A DNA stretch of 64,000 nt from Streptomyces deccanensis (GTDB lineage Bacteria > Actinomycetota > Actinomycetes > Streptomycetales > Streptomycetaceae). Made by a program: the position numbers and the translations under genes. The stretch covers positions 7,564,001-7,628,000 of the forward strand of contig NZ_CP092431.1 in the NCBI RefSeq assembly GCF_022385335.1. Direction: 5' to 3'. Of the stretch, positions 52,179 through 60,663 are shown piece by piece; the stretch's first letter is position 1; every line of letters begins with the position of its first letter. The notes under the pieces were generated by a model. That model ran no database searches. It was not told where the DNA came from and saw only the letters and a list, made by a program, of their open reading frames with translations.

Positions 52179-53309
52179 ATGCCACACGCGCACGACGCCA
52201 CCCCCTACGACGCCCTGCTCCTGCTCTCCTTCGGCGGCCCGGAAGGCCCGGACGACGTGGTCCCGTTCCTGGAGAACGTGACGCGGGGTCGCGGCATCCC
52301 CAAGGAGCGCCTCAAGGAAGTCGGGCAGCACTACTTCCTGTTCGGCGGGGTCAGCCCCATCAACGACCAGAACCGCGCCCTGCTCGACGCCCTCCGCAAG
52401 GACTTCGCCGAGAACGGCCTGGACCTGCCGGTCTACTGGGGCAACCGCAACTGGGCGCCCTACCTGACCGACACCCTGCGTGAGATGGTCACCGACGGCC
52501 GCCGCCGCATCCTGGTCCTCGCCACCAGCGCGTACGCCTCGTACTCGGGGTGCCGCCAGTACCGCGAGAACCTGGCCGACTCGCTCGCCGCCCTGGAGGC
52601 CGAGGGCCTGGAGCTGCCGAGGATCGACAAGATCAGGCACTACTTCAACCACCCCGGCTTCCTGGAGCCCATGATCGACGGCGTCCTGGAGTCGCTCGCC
52701 GACCTTCCCGAGGACGTCCGCGACGGTGCCCACCTCGCCTTCTGCACGCACTCCATCCCCAACGCCTCGGCGGACACCTCCGGCCCGGTCGAGGACCACG
52801 GGGACGGCGGCGCGTACGTCGCGGAGCACCTGGACGTCTCGAAGCTCATCGCCGACGCCGTGCGCGAGCGGACCGGCGTCGAACACCCCTGGCAGCTCGT
52901 CTACCAGTCCCGTTCCGGCGCCCCGCACATCCCCTGGCTGGAGCCGGACATCTGCGACCACATCGAGGAGCGCCACGCGGCCGGCGTCCCCGCCGTCGTG
53001 ATGGCGCCCATCGGGTTCGTCTCGGACCACATGGAGGTCCTGTACGACCTCGACACCGAGGCCATGGCCAAGGGCGAGGAACTGGGCCTGCCCGTCCGCC
53101 GCTCCGCCACCGTGGGCGCCGACCCCCGGTTCGCCGCCGCGATCCGTGACCTGGTCCTGGAGCGCGCGGCGGTCGAGCGCGGCGAGGACGCGGTCACCCC
53201 CTGCGCCCTCGGCGCGCTCGGCGCGAGCCACAACCTGTGCCCGGTCGGCTGCTGCCCGGCCAGGACCCCGCAGCCCGCCGTCGCGGGCGTCGACAGCCCG
53301 TACGCGTGA
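52179..53309 (+). CDS. hemH: Coproporphyrin ferrochelatase (hemH/cpfC)
   Basis: Inserts Fe(II) into the porphyrin ring; in actinobacteria the substrate is coproporphyrin III, giving coproheme. It has 376 residues. The N terminus carries [30 protein letters not shown]. The catalytic histidine is in AFCTHSIPN, and [10 protein letters not shown] holds the conserved acidic pair. Actinobacterial [2Fe-2S] ligands are visible as a cysteine in [11 protein letters not shown] and the C-terminal LCPVGCCPA. The stop is 8 nt before the next gene's GTG, so the inositol-monophosphatase-like gene is in the same operon. Confidence 0.96.
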   Translation: MPHAHDATPYDALLLLSFGGPEGPDDVVPFLENVTRGRGIPKERLKEVGQHYFLFGGVSPINDQNRALLDALRKDFAENGLDLPVYWGNRNWAPYLTDTLREMVTDGRRRILVLATSAYASYSGCRQYRENLADSLAALEAEGLELPRIDKIRHYFNHPGFLEPMIDGVLESLADLPEDVRDGAHLAFCTHSIPNASADTSGPVEDHGDGGAYVAEHLDVSKLIADAVRERTGVEHPWQLVYQSRSGAPHIPWLEPDICDHIEERHAAGVPAVVMAPIGFVSDHMEVLYDLDTEAMAKGEELGLPVRRSATVGADPRFAAAIRDLVLERAAVERGEDAVTPCALGALGASHNLCPVGCCPARTPQPAVAGVDSPYA

Positions 53310-53317
53310 GGAGCACC

Positions 53318-54136
53318 GTGACCGACCAGCCCGAGCGTCCGGACGGCCTGAAGGCCGAACTGCTGGAGATCGCCCTGGACGCCGCCCGCCGCGCGGGGGA
53401 CTTCCTGCGCGACGGCCGGCCCGCCGATCTGGGCGTCGCCGCCACCAAGACCAGCGCGGTCGACGTCGTCACCGAGATGGACATCGCCTCCGAGAAGCTG
53501 ATCACCGGCCTGCTGGCCGAGCGCAGGCCGAACGACGGCGTGCTCGGCGAGGAGGGCGCCAGCGTCGCGGGCACCAGCGGCGTCCAGTGGGTGATCGACC
53601 CCCTCGACGGCACCGTCAACTACCTCTACGGACTGCCCAGTTGGGCCGTCTCCATCGCCGCCCGGGTGGACGGCGAGACGGTCGTGGGCGTGGTCCACGC
53701 CCCGGTGCGCGGCGAGACCTTCCGGGCCGTCCTCGGCGAGGGCGCCTTCCTGAACGACCGCCCCGCGCGCGTGCGACCCGCCCCCGAGCCGGCGCTGGCC
53801 CTCGTCGGCACCGGCTTCGGCTACCGCGCCGAGCGCCGGGCCAAGCAGGCCGACGTGCTGCGCGAGCTGATCCCCCACGTCCGGGACATCCGGCGCGGTG
53901 GCTCCGCCGCGATCGACCTCTGCGACGTGGCCGCGGGCCGTCTGGACGCGTACTACGAGCGCGGCCTGAACGAGTGGGACTACGCGGCGGGCGACGTCAT
54001 CGCCCGGGAAGCGGGCGCCCTGACCGGTGGCCGCCCCGGAGAGCCCCTCTCACCCGACCTGACCATCGCGGCCCCACCGGCCCTCTTCGAGGCCCTCCAG
54101 ACCCGCCTGGACGCCTTGGGCGCCTGGCACGACTGA
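53318..54136 (+). CDS. Inositol monophosphatase (SuhB)-family phosphatase
   Basis: A Mg-dependent sugar-phosphate phosphatase of 272 residues. Motifs in order are LGEEGA (Mg ligand), WVIDPLDGTVNYLYGLP (the family hallmark DPxDGT) and NEWDYAAGDVIAREAG (WDxAAG). Likely substrates are inositol-1-phosphate or histidinol phosphate; these cannot be separated by sequence reading. GTG 53318 has GAGGAG overlapping the hemH stop. A comparable suhB gene sits near the principal sigma gene in mycobacteria, as I recall. A terminator follows. Confidence 0.93.
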   Translation: MTDQPERPDGLKAELLEIALDAARRAGDFLRDGRPADLGVAATKTSAVDVVTEMDIASEKLITGLLAERRPNDGVLGEEGASVAGTSGVQWVIDPLDGTVNYLYGLPSWAVSIAARVDGETVVGVVHAPVRGETFRAVLGEGAFLNDRPARVRPAPEPALALVGTGFGYRAERRAKQADVLRELIPHVRDIRRGGSAAIDLCDVAAGRLDAYYERGLNEWDYAAGDVIAREAGALTGGRPGEPLSPDLTIAAPPALFEALQTRLDALGAWHD

Positions 54137-54144
54137 CAAAAAGA

Positions 54145-54179
54145 GCGAGACCCCCGTCTGGATCTGCCGGGGGTCTCGC
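54145..54179. terminator. Bidirectional terminator
   Basis: GCGAGACCCCCG (54145-54156) and CGGGGGTCTCGC (54168-54179) pair perfectly over 12 bp. It lies between a plus-strand and a minus-strand gene. Confidence 0.88.
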
Positions 54180-54201
54180 CGTCGTGCGTATGGGTCGGTA
54201 A

Positions 54202-54375
54202 TCAGACGCTGTACGCGCCGACCTCCACACCGTGGTCGGCGGCGAGGCGGCGCAGGTCGTCGAGCTCGCCCTGCTCCACCTCGACGAGGAAGTCGTCGCC
54301 CTCGTCGCGAGCCCTGGTCAGGTCGGACTCGGTCGCCCTTATGCGCTGCAGAAGTCCTGCGGTGAATGCGTCCAT
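54202..54375 (-). CDS. Small conserved helical protein
   Basis: A 57-residue acidic, mostly helical protein (MDAFTAGLLQRIRATESDLTRARDEGDDFLVEVEQGELDDLRRLAADHGVEVGAYSV). ATG 54375 follows a GAGGGGG ribosome site on the minus strand, which supports it as a real gene despite its size. I do not recognise a named family. It is divergent from cutR across about 410 bp. Confidence 0.75.
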   Translation of the reverse strand: MDAFTAGLLQRIRATESDLTRARDEGDDFLVEVEQGELDDLRRLAADHGVEVGAYSV

Positions 54376-54789
54376 GCTGCGCCCCCTCGTCCTGGGTCGT
54401 GGGTCGTTGGCACGGGGGTGTGCCGTTCGGAAGGGGCGATCACGTCTCCTGTGGATGCCCAGCGCCACCCTGGCCGGGCGGCGACGGTGCCGGACACCCA
54501 CGCCCGCTCTGCGGAAAAGCGGACAGCCCGTACCGCATGGTGGTGCGGCACAAGCAGAGCGTGATCGCGGGGTGTAAAGCCGTCCTCCCCCCGGTCTTTC
54601 GTACGGAAACCTCAACCGGACGAAAAAGTCCCGCATTCCCGGTCGAGCATCCCGGTCCTTCCTGCGCGGGGTCGTCTTACAGCCGACTTACGGCCGAAAA
54701 AGGCAGGATGGAGGTCACACACCCACGAACACCCTGCCCGTGCGCGCTCATGGCGCGCTACGCGGGTGGACAGAGGAAGGACAAGCGAC
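54376..54789. other. Divergent region upstream of cutR
   Basis: About 410 bp with no gene. It holds the cutR promoter region and a tandem 11-bp repeat at 54677-54698. An A-rich stretch lies around 54610-54630, unusual in this genome. Confidence 0.55.
54677..54698 (+). promoter_or_regulatory. Head-to-tail 11-bp repeat, candidate CutR binding site
   Basis: CTTACAGCCGA (54677-54687) is followed without gap by CTTACGGCCGA (54688-54698), 10 of 11 identical. OmpR-class regulators such as CutR bind direct repeats of about this period. It ends 91 nt before the cutR start, so autoregulation is plausible. Confidence 0.55.
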
Positions 54790-55443
54790 GTGCGCGTACT
54801 CGTCGTCGAGGACGAGCAACTGCTCGCCGATGCGGTGGCCACCGGACTGCGCCGGGAGGCCATGGCCGTCGACGTCGTGTACGACGGTGCGGCCGCTCTG
54901 GAACGCATCGGCGTCAACGACTACGACGTGGTCGTTCTCGACCGCGACCTCCCCCTCGTCCACGGCGACGACGTGTGCCGCAAGGTGGTCGAGCTCGGCC
55001 TGCCCACGCGCGTGCTGATGCTCACCGCGTCCGGCGACGTCAGCGACCGCGTCGAGGGCCTGGAGATCGGCGCCGACGACTATCTGCCCAAGCCCTTCGC
55101 GTTCAGCGAGCTCATCGCACGCGTGCGTGCCCTCGGCCGGCGTACGAGCGTGCCGCTGCCGCCCGTCCTGGAGCGCGCCGGCATCAAGCTCGACCCCAAC
55201 CGCCGCGAGGTCTTCCGCGACGGCAAGGAGGTCCAGCTCGCGCCGAAGGAGTTCGCGGTCCTGGAGGTGCTGATGCGCAGCGAGGGCGCGGTCGTCTCGG
55301 CGGAACAGCTCCTGGAGAAGGCCTGGGACGAGAACACCGACCCGTTCACCAACGTCGTACGCGTGACGGTCATGACGCTGCGCCGCAAGCTCGGCGAACC
55401 GCCGGTCATCGTCACCGTGCCCGGTTCCGGCTACCGGATCTGA
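54790..55443 (+). CDS. cutR: CutR, OmpR-family response regulator
   Basis: A 217-residue response regulator, the length I recall for S. lividans/S. coelicolor CutR. The receiver has E7/D8, phosphoacceptor D51 (VVVLDRDLP) and K101 (LPKPFAF). The winged-helix DNA-binding domain (about 125-217) ends in VRVTVMTLRRKLGEPPVIVTVPGSGYRI. GTG 54790 follows GAAGGACA; an upstream ATG at 54766 would add eight residues and is not favoured. cutS begins 6 nt after the stop. CutRS has been linked to redox and secretion stress and to antibiotic production in Streptomyces. Confidence 0.95.
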   Translation: MRVLVVEDEQLLADAVATGLRREAMAVDVVYDGAAALERIGVNDYDVVVLDRDLPLVHGDDVCRKVVELGLPTRVLMLTASGDVSDRVEGLEIGADDYLPKPFAFSELIARVRALGRRTSVPLPPVLERAGIKLDPNRREVFRDGKEVQLAPKEFAVLEVLMRSEGAVVSAEQLLEKAWDENTDPFTNVVRVTVMTLRRKLGEPPVIVTVPGSGYRI

Positions 55444-55449
55444 TCCGCC

Positions 55450-56706
55450 ATGGCCACCACCCCCGCGCCTCCGTTGGCGCCCCCGAAGCCCACCTGGGAC
55501 CCCAGGCGGCCCCAGAACCCGCTCCCGTGGCTGCGCCCGACCATCCGGATACGGCTCACGCTGCTGTACGGCGGCATGTTCCTGATCGCTGGGATCCTGC
55601 TGCTGTCGATCATCTACCTGCTGGCCGCCCAGGCCGTGAACACGGGCAACGCCCCGCTGTTCAAGATCGTGGGCGGCACGGACATCAGTGTCACCAGCGA
55701 GAAGTGCCCCGCGGTGGACGCCGGTTCGACGAACGTGCGGCTCGCGGACTTCAACGCCGCGATCGCCGCCTGTATCGACGACCAGCGCAAGGTCGCCCTG
55801 GACACCCTGCTCAGCCGCTCCCTGCTGGCCCTGCTGGGGCTCGCCGTGATCGCGTTCGCCTTCGGGTACGCGATGGCGGGCCGGGTGCTCGCGCCGCTCG
55901 GCCGGATCACTCGCACCGCCCGCGCGGTGGCCGGCTCGGACCTGTCCCGCCGGATCGAGCTGGACGGTCCGGACGACGAGCTGAAGGAGCTCGCGGACAC
56001 CTTCGACGAGATGCTGGAGCGACTCCAGCGGGCCTTCACGGCCCAGCAACGCTTCGTCGGGAACGCCTCGCACGAGCTGAGGACACCGCTCGCGATCAAC
56101 CGCACGCTCCTCGAGGTGCACCTCTCCGACCCGAACGCGCCGACCGAACTGCAGCAGCTGGGCAAGACCCTGCTGGCCACCAACGAGCGCAGTGAGCAGC
56201 TCGTCGAGGGTCTGCTGCTGCTCGCCCGCAGCGACAACCAGATCGTCGAACGCAAGCCGGTGGACCTCGCCGAGGTCGCCTCGCGGGCCATCGACCAGGT
56301 GCGCTCCGAGGCGGACGCCAAGAAGGTGGAGATCCGCGGCGAGCGGGCCCCCGCGGTCGTCCAGGGCAATGGCGTCCTGCTGGAGCGGATCGCCCTGAAC
56401 CTCGTCCAGAACGCCGTCCGGTACAACGTGCAGGGCGCGGGCGGCTGGGTGGAGGTCACCACGGAGCTGCAGCACGGACAGGCCCTGCTGGTGGTCACGA
56501 ACACCGGGCCCGTGGTCCCGGCGTACGAGATCGACAACCTTTTCGAGCCGTTCCGGCGGCTGCGTACGGAACGCACGGGCAGCGACAAGGGGGTGGGCCT
56601 CGGCCTGTCGATCGTCCGGTCCGTGGCCCGCGCCCACGGCGGCCATATCGCCGCCCGGCCACGTGAAGGAGGCGGGCTGGTGATGCGTGTGACCCTGCCG
56701 GTCTGA
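55450..56706 (+). CDS. cutS: CutS, membrane sensor histidine kinase
   Basis: The 418-residue kinase partner of CutR. A Pro-rich cytoplasmic N terminus is followed by TM1 (about 36-60) and a short extracytoplasmic loop (61-120) with only two cysteines, C86 and C108. TM2 (about 124-144) and HAMP come next. H208 lies in FVGNASHELRTPLA. The ATPase domain has NLVQNAVRYN, NTGPVVP and GVGLGLSIV. The paired extracellular cysteines suit disulfide-based sensing. The start ATG lies 6 nt after the cutR stop with no strong ribosome site, suggesting coupling. Confidence 0.95.
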   Translation: MATTPAPPLAPPKPTWDPRRPQNPLPWLRPTIRIRLTLLYGGMFLIAGILLLSIIYLLAAQAVNTGNAPLFKIVGGTDISVTSEKCPAVDAGSTNVRLADFNAAIAACIDDQRKVALDTLLSRSLLALLGLAVIAFAFGYAMAGRVLAPLGRITRTARAVAGSDLSRRIELDGPDDELKELADTFDEMLERLQRAFTAQQRFVGNASHELRTPLAINRTLLEVHLSDPNAPTELQQLGKTLLATNERSEQLVEGLLLLARSDNQIVERKPVDLAEVASRAIDQVRSEADAKKVEIRGERAPAVVQGNGVLLERIALNLVQNAVRYNVQGAGGWVEVTTELQHGQALLVVTNTGPVVPAYEIDNLFEPFRRLRTERTGSDKGVGLGLSIVRSVARAHGGHIAARPREGGGLVMRVTLPV

Positions 56707-57110
56707 GAAAATGACCCCCGGTTCCGGGACGTGTTCGCTTTGCGCGGAATTTCCCGGGCGCCTGATCGAAACGGTCGTGCACGACCGATGTGTGATCGAT
56801 CACAGGGGCGATTTTCCAGCCATCTACCGAGCGTGATCATGCAGCCGTCGTAAAGCCGGGAAAATCCGGGTTTTCGGGGGTTGAGATCACGGGAAGTACA
56901 TGCTGAGGCGCCTTTGAAATGCAGCCTCAGGACCGTGTACGGTCCCGTTCGCCATCCAAGCCGATCACTCTTGAGGAGTCCGGTTGGGTGTCGATTGAGT
57001 AACAGACCTTGATGTGAGGCAAAATCTCCGCCTCAGGTCGGGCACAAGTCCGGCCTCTCACGCGTTACGTGCGCTGGAGACACCGCAGACACCCAGAGGG
57101 GGAGAGCGAC
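56707..57110. other. Region between cutS and the DUF4193 gene
   Basis: About 400 bp without a gene but rich in symmetry. CGGTCGTGCACGACCG (56772-56787) and TGTGATCGATCACA (56791-56804) are perfect palindromes 3 bp apart. It also has a CGGGAAAATCCGGGTTTTCGGGG stretch near 56858 and a CTGAGGCG/CGCCTCAG inverted pair farther down. It must contain the promoter of the DUF4193 gene. Confidence 0.55.
56772..56804. promoter_or_regulatory. Two adjacent perfect palindromes
   Basis: A 16-bp palindrome (56772-56787) and a 14-bp palindrome (56791-56804) lie 65 nt after the cutS stop and about 310 nt before the next start. Spacing inside the second (TGTGA-N4-TCACA) differs from a Crp site (N6). Confidence 0.5.
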
Positions 57111-57407
57111 ATGGCAACGGATTACGACACCCCACGCAAGACCGACGACGACGTCGACTCGGACAGTCTTGAAGAGCTCAAGGCTCGCCGGAACGACAAG
57201 TCGACCTCCGCCGTGGACGTCGACGAGTTCGAGGCCGCCGAAGGCCTGGAACTGCCCGGGGCCGACCTCTCGAACGAGGAGCTGGCCGTCCGGGTGCTGC
57301 CCAAGCAGCAGGACGAGTTCACGTGCATGAGCTGCTTCCTGGTGCACCACCGCAGCCAGCTGGCCCGCGAGAAGAACGGTCAGCCGATCTGCCGCGACTG
57401 CGACTGA
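57111..57407 (+). CDS. DUF4193 zinc-ribbon protein
   Basis: A 98-residue acidic protein with a C-terminal zinc ribbon: C72-x2-C75 (TCMSCFLVHHRSQLA) and C94-x2-C97 (ICRDCD). The N-terminal half is Asp/Glu-rich and probably flexible. DUF4193 proteins are conserved in actinobacteria close to dut and the principal sigma gene, and are thought to be linked to transcription, but this is not proven. ATG 57111 follows GAGGGGGAGAG. The next gene starts 13 nt downstream. Confidence 0.92.
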   Translation: MATDYDTPRKTDDDVDSDSLEELKARRNDKSTSAVDVDEFEAAEGLELPGADLSNEELAVRVLPKQQDEFTCMSCFLVHHRSQLAREKNGQPICRDCD

Positions 57408-57420
57408 GGCGGGGTCGGCC

Positions 57421-58395
57421 GTGACTGGCTCGACCCCTCCATGGAAGCGCCGCTCCCGCGAGGGAGCGGACCAGGGGCCGTACGACGGCTCCGACGGCGT
57501 GCGTGACGACGAGCGGGGCTCCTCCGAACAGGGAGCGGCCTCGCTCGAACGTGCGTCCGGCGCGGCGTCGGAGAGCGCCACGGACGAGCAGGGACGCCTG
57601 CCCGTTCCGGTGGAGAATCCGGCGCCGGTCGCCAGACGGCGGTCGGCCGCCGTCGCCGCCGTCCGGGACGGAGTGAGACAGGGCCTCAAGGTCGGGGCTC
57701 GCAAGAGCGGTGACCGGGCCAGAGCGGGGCTCGCGTACATCACCGACCGCGTCATCGAGATCGCCCCGCGGATCCCCGTACGCGATCTCGCGACCCTGCG
57801 CGCCCAGTTCCCGGGGCTGGGGCCCGAGCAGATCGCCGACAAGCTGGTGGCGGGGGCCGCCAACGCGTCCTCCACGGTCGGCGCGGGCGTCGGGGCCGCC
57901 GCGATGCTGCCGGCGCCGCCCGCCATGCCCGCGGAGCTGGCCGCCGAGATCACCGGCGTCGCCGCGATCGAGCTGAAGCTCATCGCCGAGCTGCACGAGG
58001 TGTACGGGGTGCGGCCGCCGGGGAATCTGCGGCAGCGCAGTACCGCGTATCTGGACTCCTGGTCCGGTGAGCGCGGGATCGACGTGCTGAAGCCGACGAC
58101 GATCAACTCGGCGCTCGGTGGGCAGATCAAGCGGCAGCTGCGGCAGCAGATCATGAAGCGGATGGTGCGGAATCTGCCGAACCTGATGCCGTTTCTGGTG
58201 GGCGCCGCGGTCGGGGCGGTCATGAACCGCCGGGACACCAAGCACCTCGCCGAGCGGATCCGTAAGGACCTGCGGCGCATGCAGGTGCCGTGGGAGGCGC
58301 TGCCGGAACTGCCGCCGCTGGAGAAGCCGACGGATCCGGTGCCGGTGGGGGAGCTGCCGGAGGAACTCGGCGGGGACGGCCGGGACGAGCCGTAG
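57421..58395 (+). CDS. Conserved actinobacterial hypothetical protein
   Basis: A 324-residue protein that I cannot place in a named family. Residues 1-75 are polar and low in complexity. The middle has Ala/Gly-rich hydrophobic stretches (AGAANASSTVGAGVGAAAML, AELAAEITGVAAIELKLIAELHEVYG) that resemble the core of EcsC-type proteins. LMPFLVGAAVGAVMNRRDTKHLAERI near residue 265 looks like a membrane-associating hairpin. GTG 57421 lies 13 nt after the DUF4193 stop, so the two are probably co-transcribed. Confidence 0.8.
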   Translation: MTGSTPPWKRRSREGADQGPYDGSDGVRDDERGSSEQGAASLERASGAASESATDEQGRLPVPVENPAPVARRRSAAVAAVRDGVRQGLKVGARKSGDRARAGLAYITDRVIEIAPRIPVRDLATLRAQFPGLGPEQIADKLVAGAANASSTVGAGVGAAAMLPAPPAMPAELAAEITGVAAIELKLIAELHEVYGVRPPGNLRQRSTAYLDSWSGERGIDVLKPTTINSALGGQIKRQLRQQIMKRMVRNLPNLMPFLVGAAVGAVMNRRDTKHLAERIRKDLRRMQVPWEALPELPPLEKPTDPVPVGELPEELGGDGRDEP

Positions 58396-58955
58396 CGCCG
58401 CACGGCTGCAGGGCGGGCGGGCGTGAGCGGGTGGGGTTGGCGCGCGCCCGACTCCGGCACCGCCGAAATGCGCTGCTCGGCAGCGAGGAGCCGGTGAGCG
58501 GTAAGAGTTCAGCTAGAGAAGGGGGCCGCGGCCGAGAGGGGCACCGCTCGCGTTGGTGCGCCCGCGTCGGCTCTGCCCCGTCGTCTCCGCCGCAGCGGGT
58601 GCTTCAGTGCCGCCGAGCGTCGCCCGCCGACAAGTCGCATCCCCCGCTGTCGAACGGGTGTACCGCCCGCGTCCGCGCTCCGCAGCGCGGTCGTGTTCCG
58701 TCGTTGGGCCGTCGGCCGTGCCCCGAGCGTCGGTGACCGAAGAGGCGCGTCGTAGCGGGACTGTCCGGTGGCGTGGTGCGGTCGGCCGGGTGGCGCGCCG
58801 CTGAGTGCCGTCGGCAGCAGGCCGGGCCCTCGGGCGGGTGTGTCGTCCGCCTTGGCCCGGCTGCGCACCCGAGGCGCATCAGCCGCTGGGGCACCGGCGG
58901 CATCCCGCGCGGCTGCGCGTTGTCGGCCCCAAGGCGCGCGGCGCGTCGGCCCGCG
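58396..58955. other. Gene-free 560-bp stretch
   Basis: Between the end of the hypothetical gene and the convergent DUF3093 stop. Frames cross it on both strands but are Arg/Cys/Pro-rich, lack ribosome sites and show no domain I recognise. Numerous CG-rich short inverted repeats occur (for example CGCTCCGCAGCGCGG near 58673). I see no supported gene. Confidence 0.55.
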
Positions 58956-59420
58956 CTACGCCGTCGTCTTCTTCGCCGCTTCCAGTGCCGCTGCCACGCG
59001 TTCCGGGTCCCGGGTCGACAGGTAGACGTAGGGGGTCGGGTCCGTCGGGTCGGTGATCGGGATGCGGAGGGCCCTCGGGATGTAGGCGCGCAGGAGCATG
59101 AAGGCGTGCGGGTTGGCCTTGTGGGTGCGCCAGGCCTGGGCCTCCTCCCGGTCCAGGATCTCCGGTTCGCCGAGGGCGCTCACCGGGATCTTCGCCTCGC
59201 CCGCGATCAGGGAGTCACCGACGACGCGGATACGGACCGACCCGTACGAGCTGGTGACGACCGCCGCGACCGCGGTCCCGCCGGCGAGGCCGCCCAGCAG
59301 GGGGAGCGTGCCGAACGGCAGCAGGATGAGGGCCATCGAGACGCCGACCAGGAGGCAGACCAGCCACCACGTGCGGGGAGCGGTGAGGCGTTCTTCGTAC
59401 GGCGGGACGGAATGCTGCAT
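58956..59420 (-). CDS. DUF3093 membrane protein
   Basis: A 154-residue protein with two closely spaced membrane helices (TWWLVCLLVGVSMALILLPF and LPLLGGLAGGTAVAAVVTSS, about residues 18-57). A soluble C-terminal domain follows with SVRIRVVGDSLIAGEAKIPVSALGEPEILDREEAQAWRTHKANPHAFMLLRAYIP, the DUF3093 core. The function is unknown. It is conserved beside dut in actinobacteria including mycobacteria. ATG 59420 (MQHSVPPYEERL) is chosen. It is divergent from the thioesterase/dut operon. Confidence 0.88.
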   Translation of the reverse strand: MQHSVPPYEERLTAPRTWWLVCLLVGVSMALILLPFGTLPLLGGLAGGTAVAAVVTSSYGSVRIRVVGDSLIAGEAKIPVSALGEPEILDREEAQAWRTHKANPHAFMLLRAYIPRALRIPITDPTDPTPYVYLSTRDPERVAAALEAAKKTTA

Positions 59421-59518
59421 GGCGTCAAGCTTGGCATGCGGACCCTCCGGCCCCGAAGTAGGGGCGTCCGAGGGGAAACCCTGCCCGTAGGGGCGGTGGC
59501 CGGAGGCTGACGGACGGG

Positions 59519-59524
59519 TAAGGT
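59519..59524 (+). promoter_or_regulatory. -10 hexamer (TAAGGT) of a near-leaderless promoter
   Basis: TAAGGT is followed by 8 nt and the GTG of the thioesterase gene. No ribosome site is present. Confidence 0.45.
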
Positions 59525-59532
59525 CTGCGGCT

Positions 59533-60117
59533 GTGAGAGGTACTTCCGCGGCCCTGCGGCCCCCGGCGGACGCCACGGCGCCCGTACGCCATCCCGAGGC
59601 ACCCGCCCCCGGAGAGCTGCTCGGCGCGCACTACGGGCAGTGTTTCGGCTGCGGTGGCGAGCAGCCCCACGGGCTGCACCTGGAGGCGAGGGCCGGCGAA
59701 GGCGTCACTCTCACCGCCGAGTTCACCGTGCGGGCCGCTCATCAGGGGGCCCCGGGGCTCGCCCACGGCGGGGTCCTGGCCAGCGCCCTGGACGAGACCC
59801 TCGGGTCCCTCACCTGGCTGCTGCGCACCATCGCGGTGACCGGGCGGCTGGAGACCGACTTCATGCGGCCCGTCCCCGTGGGCACCGTGCTGCATCTGAG
59901 TGCCGAGGTCACGGCCGTGGCCGGGCGGAAGATCTTCGCGACCGCCGAGGGACGCATCGGCGGCCCCGACGGACCGCTCGCCGTCCGCGCCGACGCGCTC
60001 TTCGTCGAGGTCAAGGTCGACCACTTCATCGACCACGGCCGCGAGGAGGAGATCCAGGCGGCCATGAACGACCCCGACCAGGTCCGGCGGGCCCGTGCCT
60101 TCGAGGTGAACCCGTGA
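59533..60117 (+). CDS. Hotdog-fold thioesterase (PaaI/4HBT family)
   Basis: A 194-residue protein. Near the N terminus is YGQCFGCGGEQPHGLHLEARAGEG, a cysteine-containing opening common to this actinobacterial subgroup. The hotdog core follows (about 60-165), with the active-site segment GLAHGGVLASALDETLG, whose HGG loop and acidic residue suit acyl-CoA hydrolysis. The last 25 residues are a charged helix. The natural acyl-CoA is unknown. GTG 59533 lies 8 nt after TAAGGT. The stop overlaps dut's GTG by 4 nt. Confidence 0.9.
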   Translation: MRGTSAALRPPADATAPVRHPEAPAPGELLGAHYGQCFGCGGEQPHGLHLEARAGEGVTLTAEFTVRAAHQGAPGLAHGGVLASALDETLGSLTWLLRTIAVTGRLETDFMRPVPVGTVLHLSAEVTAVAGRKIFATAEGRIGGPDGPLAVRADALFVEVKVDHFIDHGREEEIQAAMNDPDQVRRARAFEVNP

Positions 60118-60662
60118 GCGGCGGCCGTCCCCCTCTCGACGTTCTGATCCGGCGCGTCGACCCCGACGTGCCGCTCCCGGACTACGCGCAGCCCGGTGAC
60201 GCGGGAGCCGATCTGCGCACCACGGAGAGCCGGGAGTTGAAGCCCGGAGAGCGGGCCGTGCTCCCCACGGGAGTGTCCATCGCGCTCCCCGAGGGGTACG
60301 CGGCCTTCGTGCACCCGCGGTCCGGTCTCGCCGCCCGCTGCGGCGTCGCCCTGGTGAATGCCCCGGGGACGGTTGATGCCGGGTACCGTGGGGAGATCAA
60401 GGTGATCGTGGTGAATCTCGACCCGTATGAAGCCGTACGGTTCGAGCGCTTCGACCGGATTGCCCAACTGGTCGTCCAGCAGGTCGAGAAGGTGCGCTTC
60501 CGCGAGGTGGCGGAGCTTCCCGACTCGGCGCGGGCCGAGGGGGGCTTCGGGTCCACCGGTGGTCATGCCGCCGTGGACGGCGCGAGCGGCAACAGCAGCA
60601 CAAGCGGCACAACGGGTGGGAATCGATACGCTTCGGTCGTATCCGACCGGGAAGGACAGTGA
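60114..60662 (+). CDS. dut: dUTP diphosphatase (dUTPase)
   Basis: Hydrolyses dUTP to dUMP and pyrophosphate, keeping uracil out of DNA and feeding thymidylate synthesis. It is a trimeric enzyme of 182 residues. The five motifs are visible: PGDAGADLRT, HPRSGLAARCG, VNAPGTVDAGYRGEIKV (with the catalytic aspartate), FDRIAQLVVQQ and the C-terminal P-loop-like EGGFGSTG. A Ser/Gly/Thr-rich tail of about 30 residues extends beyond the usual end. GTG 60114 overlaps the thioesterase stop. DUF3710 follows with 1 nt between the stop and its start. Confidence 0.97.
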   Translation: MSGGRPPLDVLIRRVDPDVPLPDYAQPGDAGADLRTTESRELKPGERAVLPTGVSIALPEGYAAFVHPRSGLAARCGVALVNAPGTVDAGYRGEIKVIVVNLDPYEAVRFERFDRIAQLVVQQVEKVRFREVAELPDSARAEGGFGSTGGHAAVDGASGNSSTSGTTGGNRYASVVSDREGQ

Positions 60663-60663
60663 C

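Noticed and set aside
56791..56804. TGTGATCGATCACA as a Crp site
   Set aside because: The half sites are 4 nt apart rather than 6, and the Streptomyces Crp motif has different spacing. Kept only as an unassigned palindrome.
58290..58955. Short frames filling the 560-bp gap before DUF3093
   Set aside because: Arg/Cys/Pro-rich, no ribosome sites, and mutually overlapping on both strands, so no coding case can be made.
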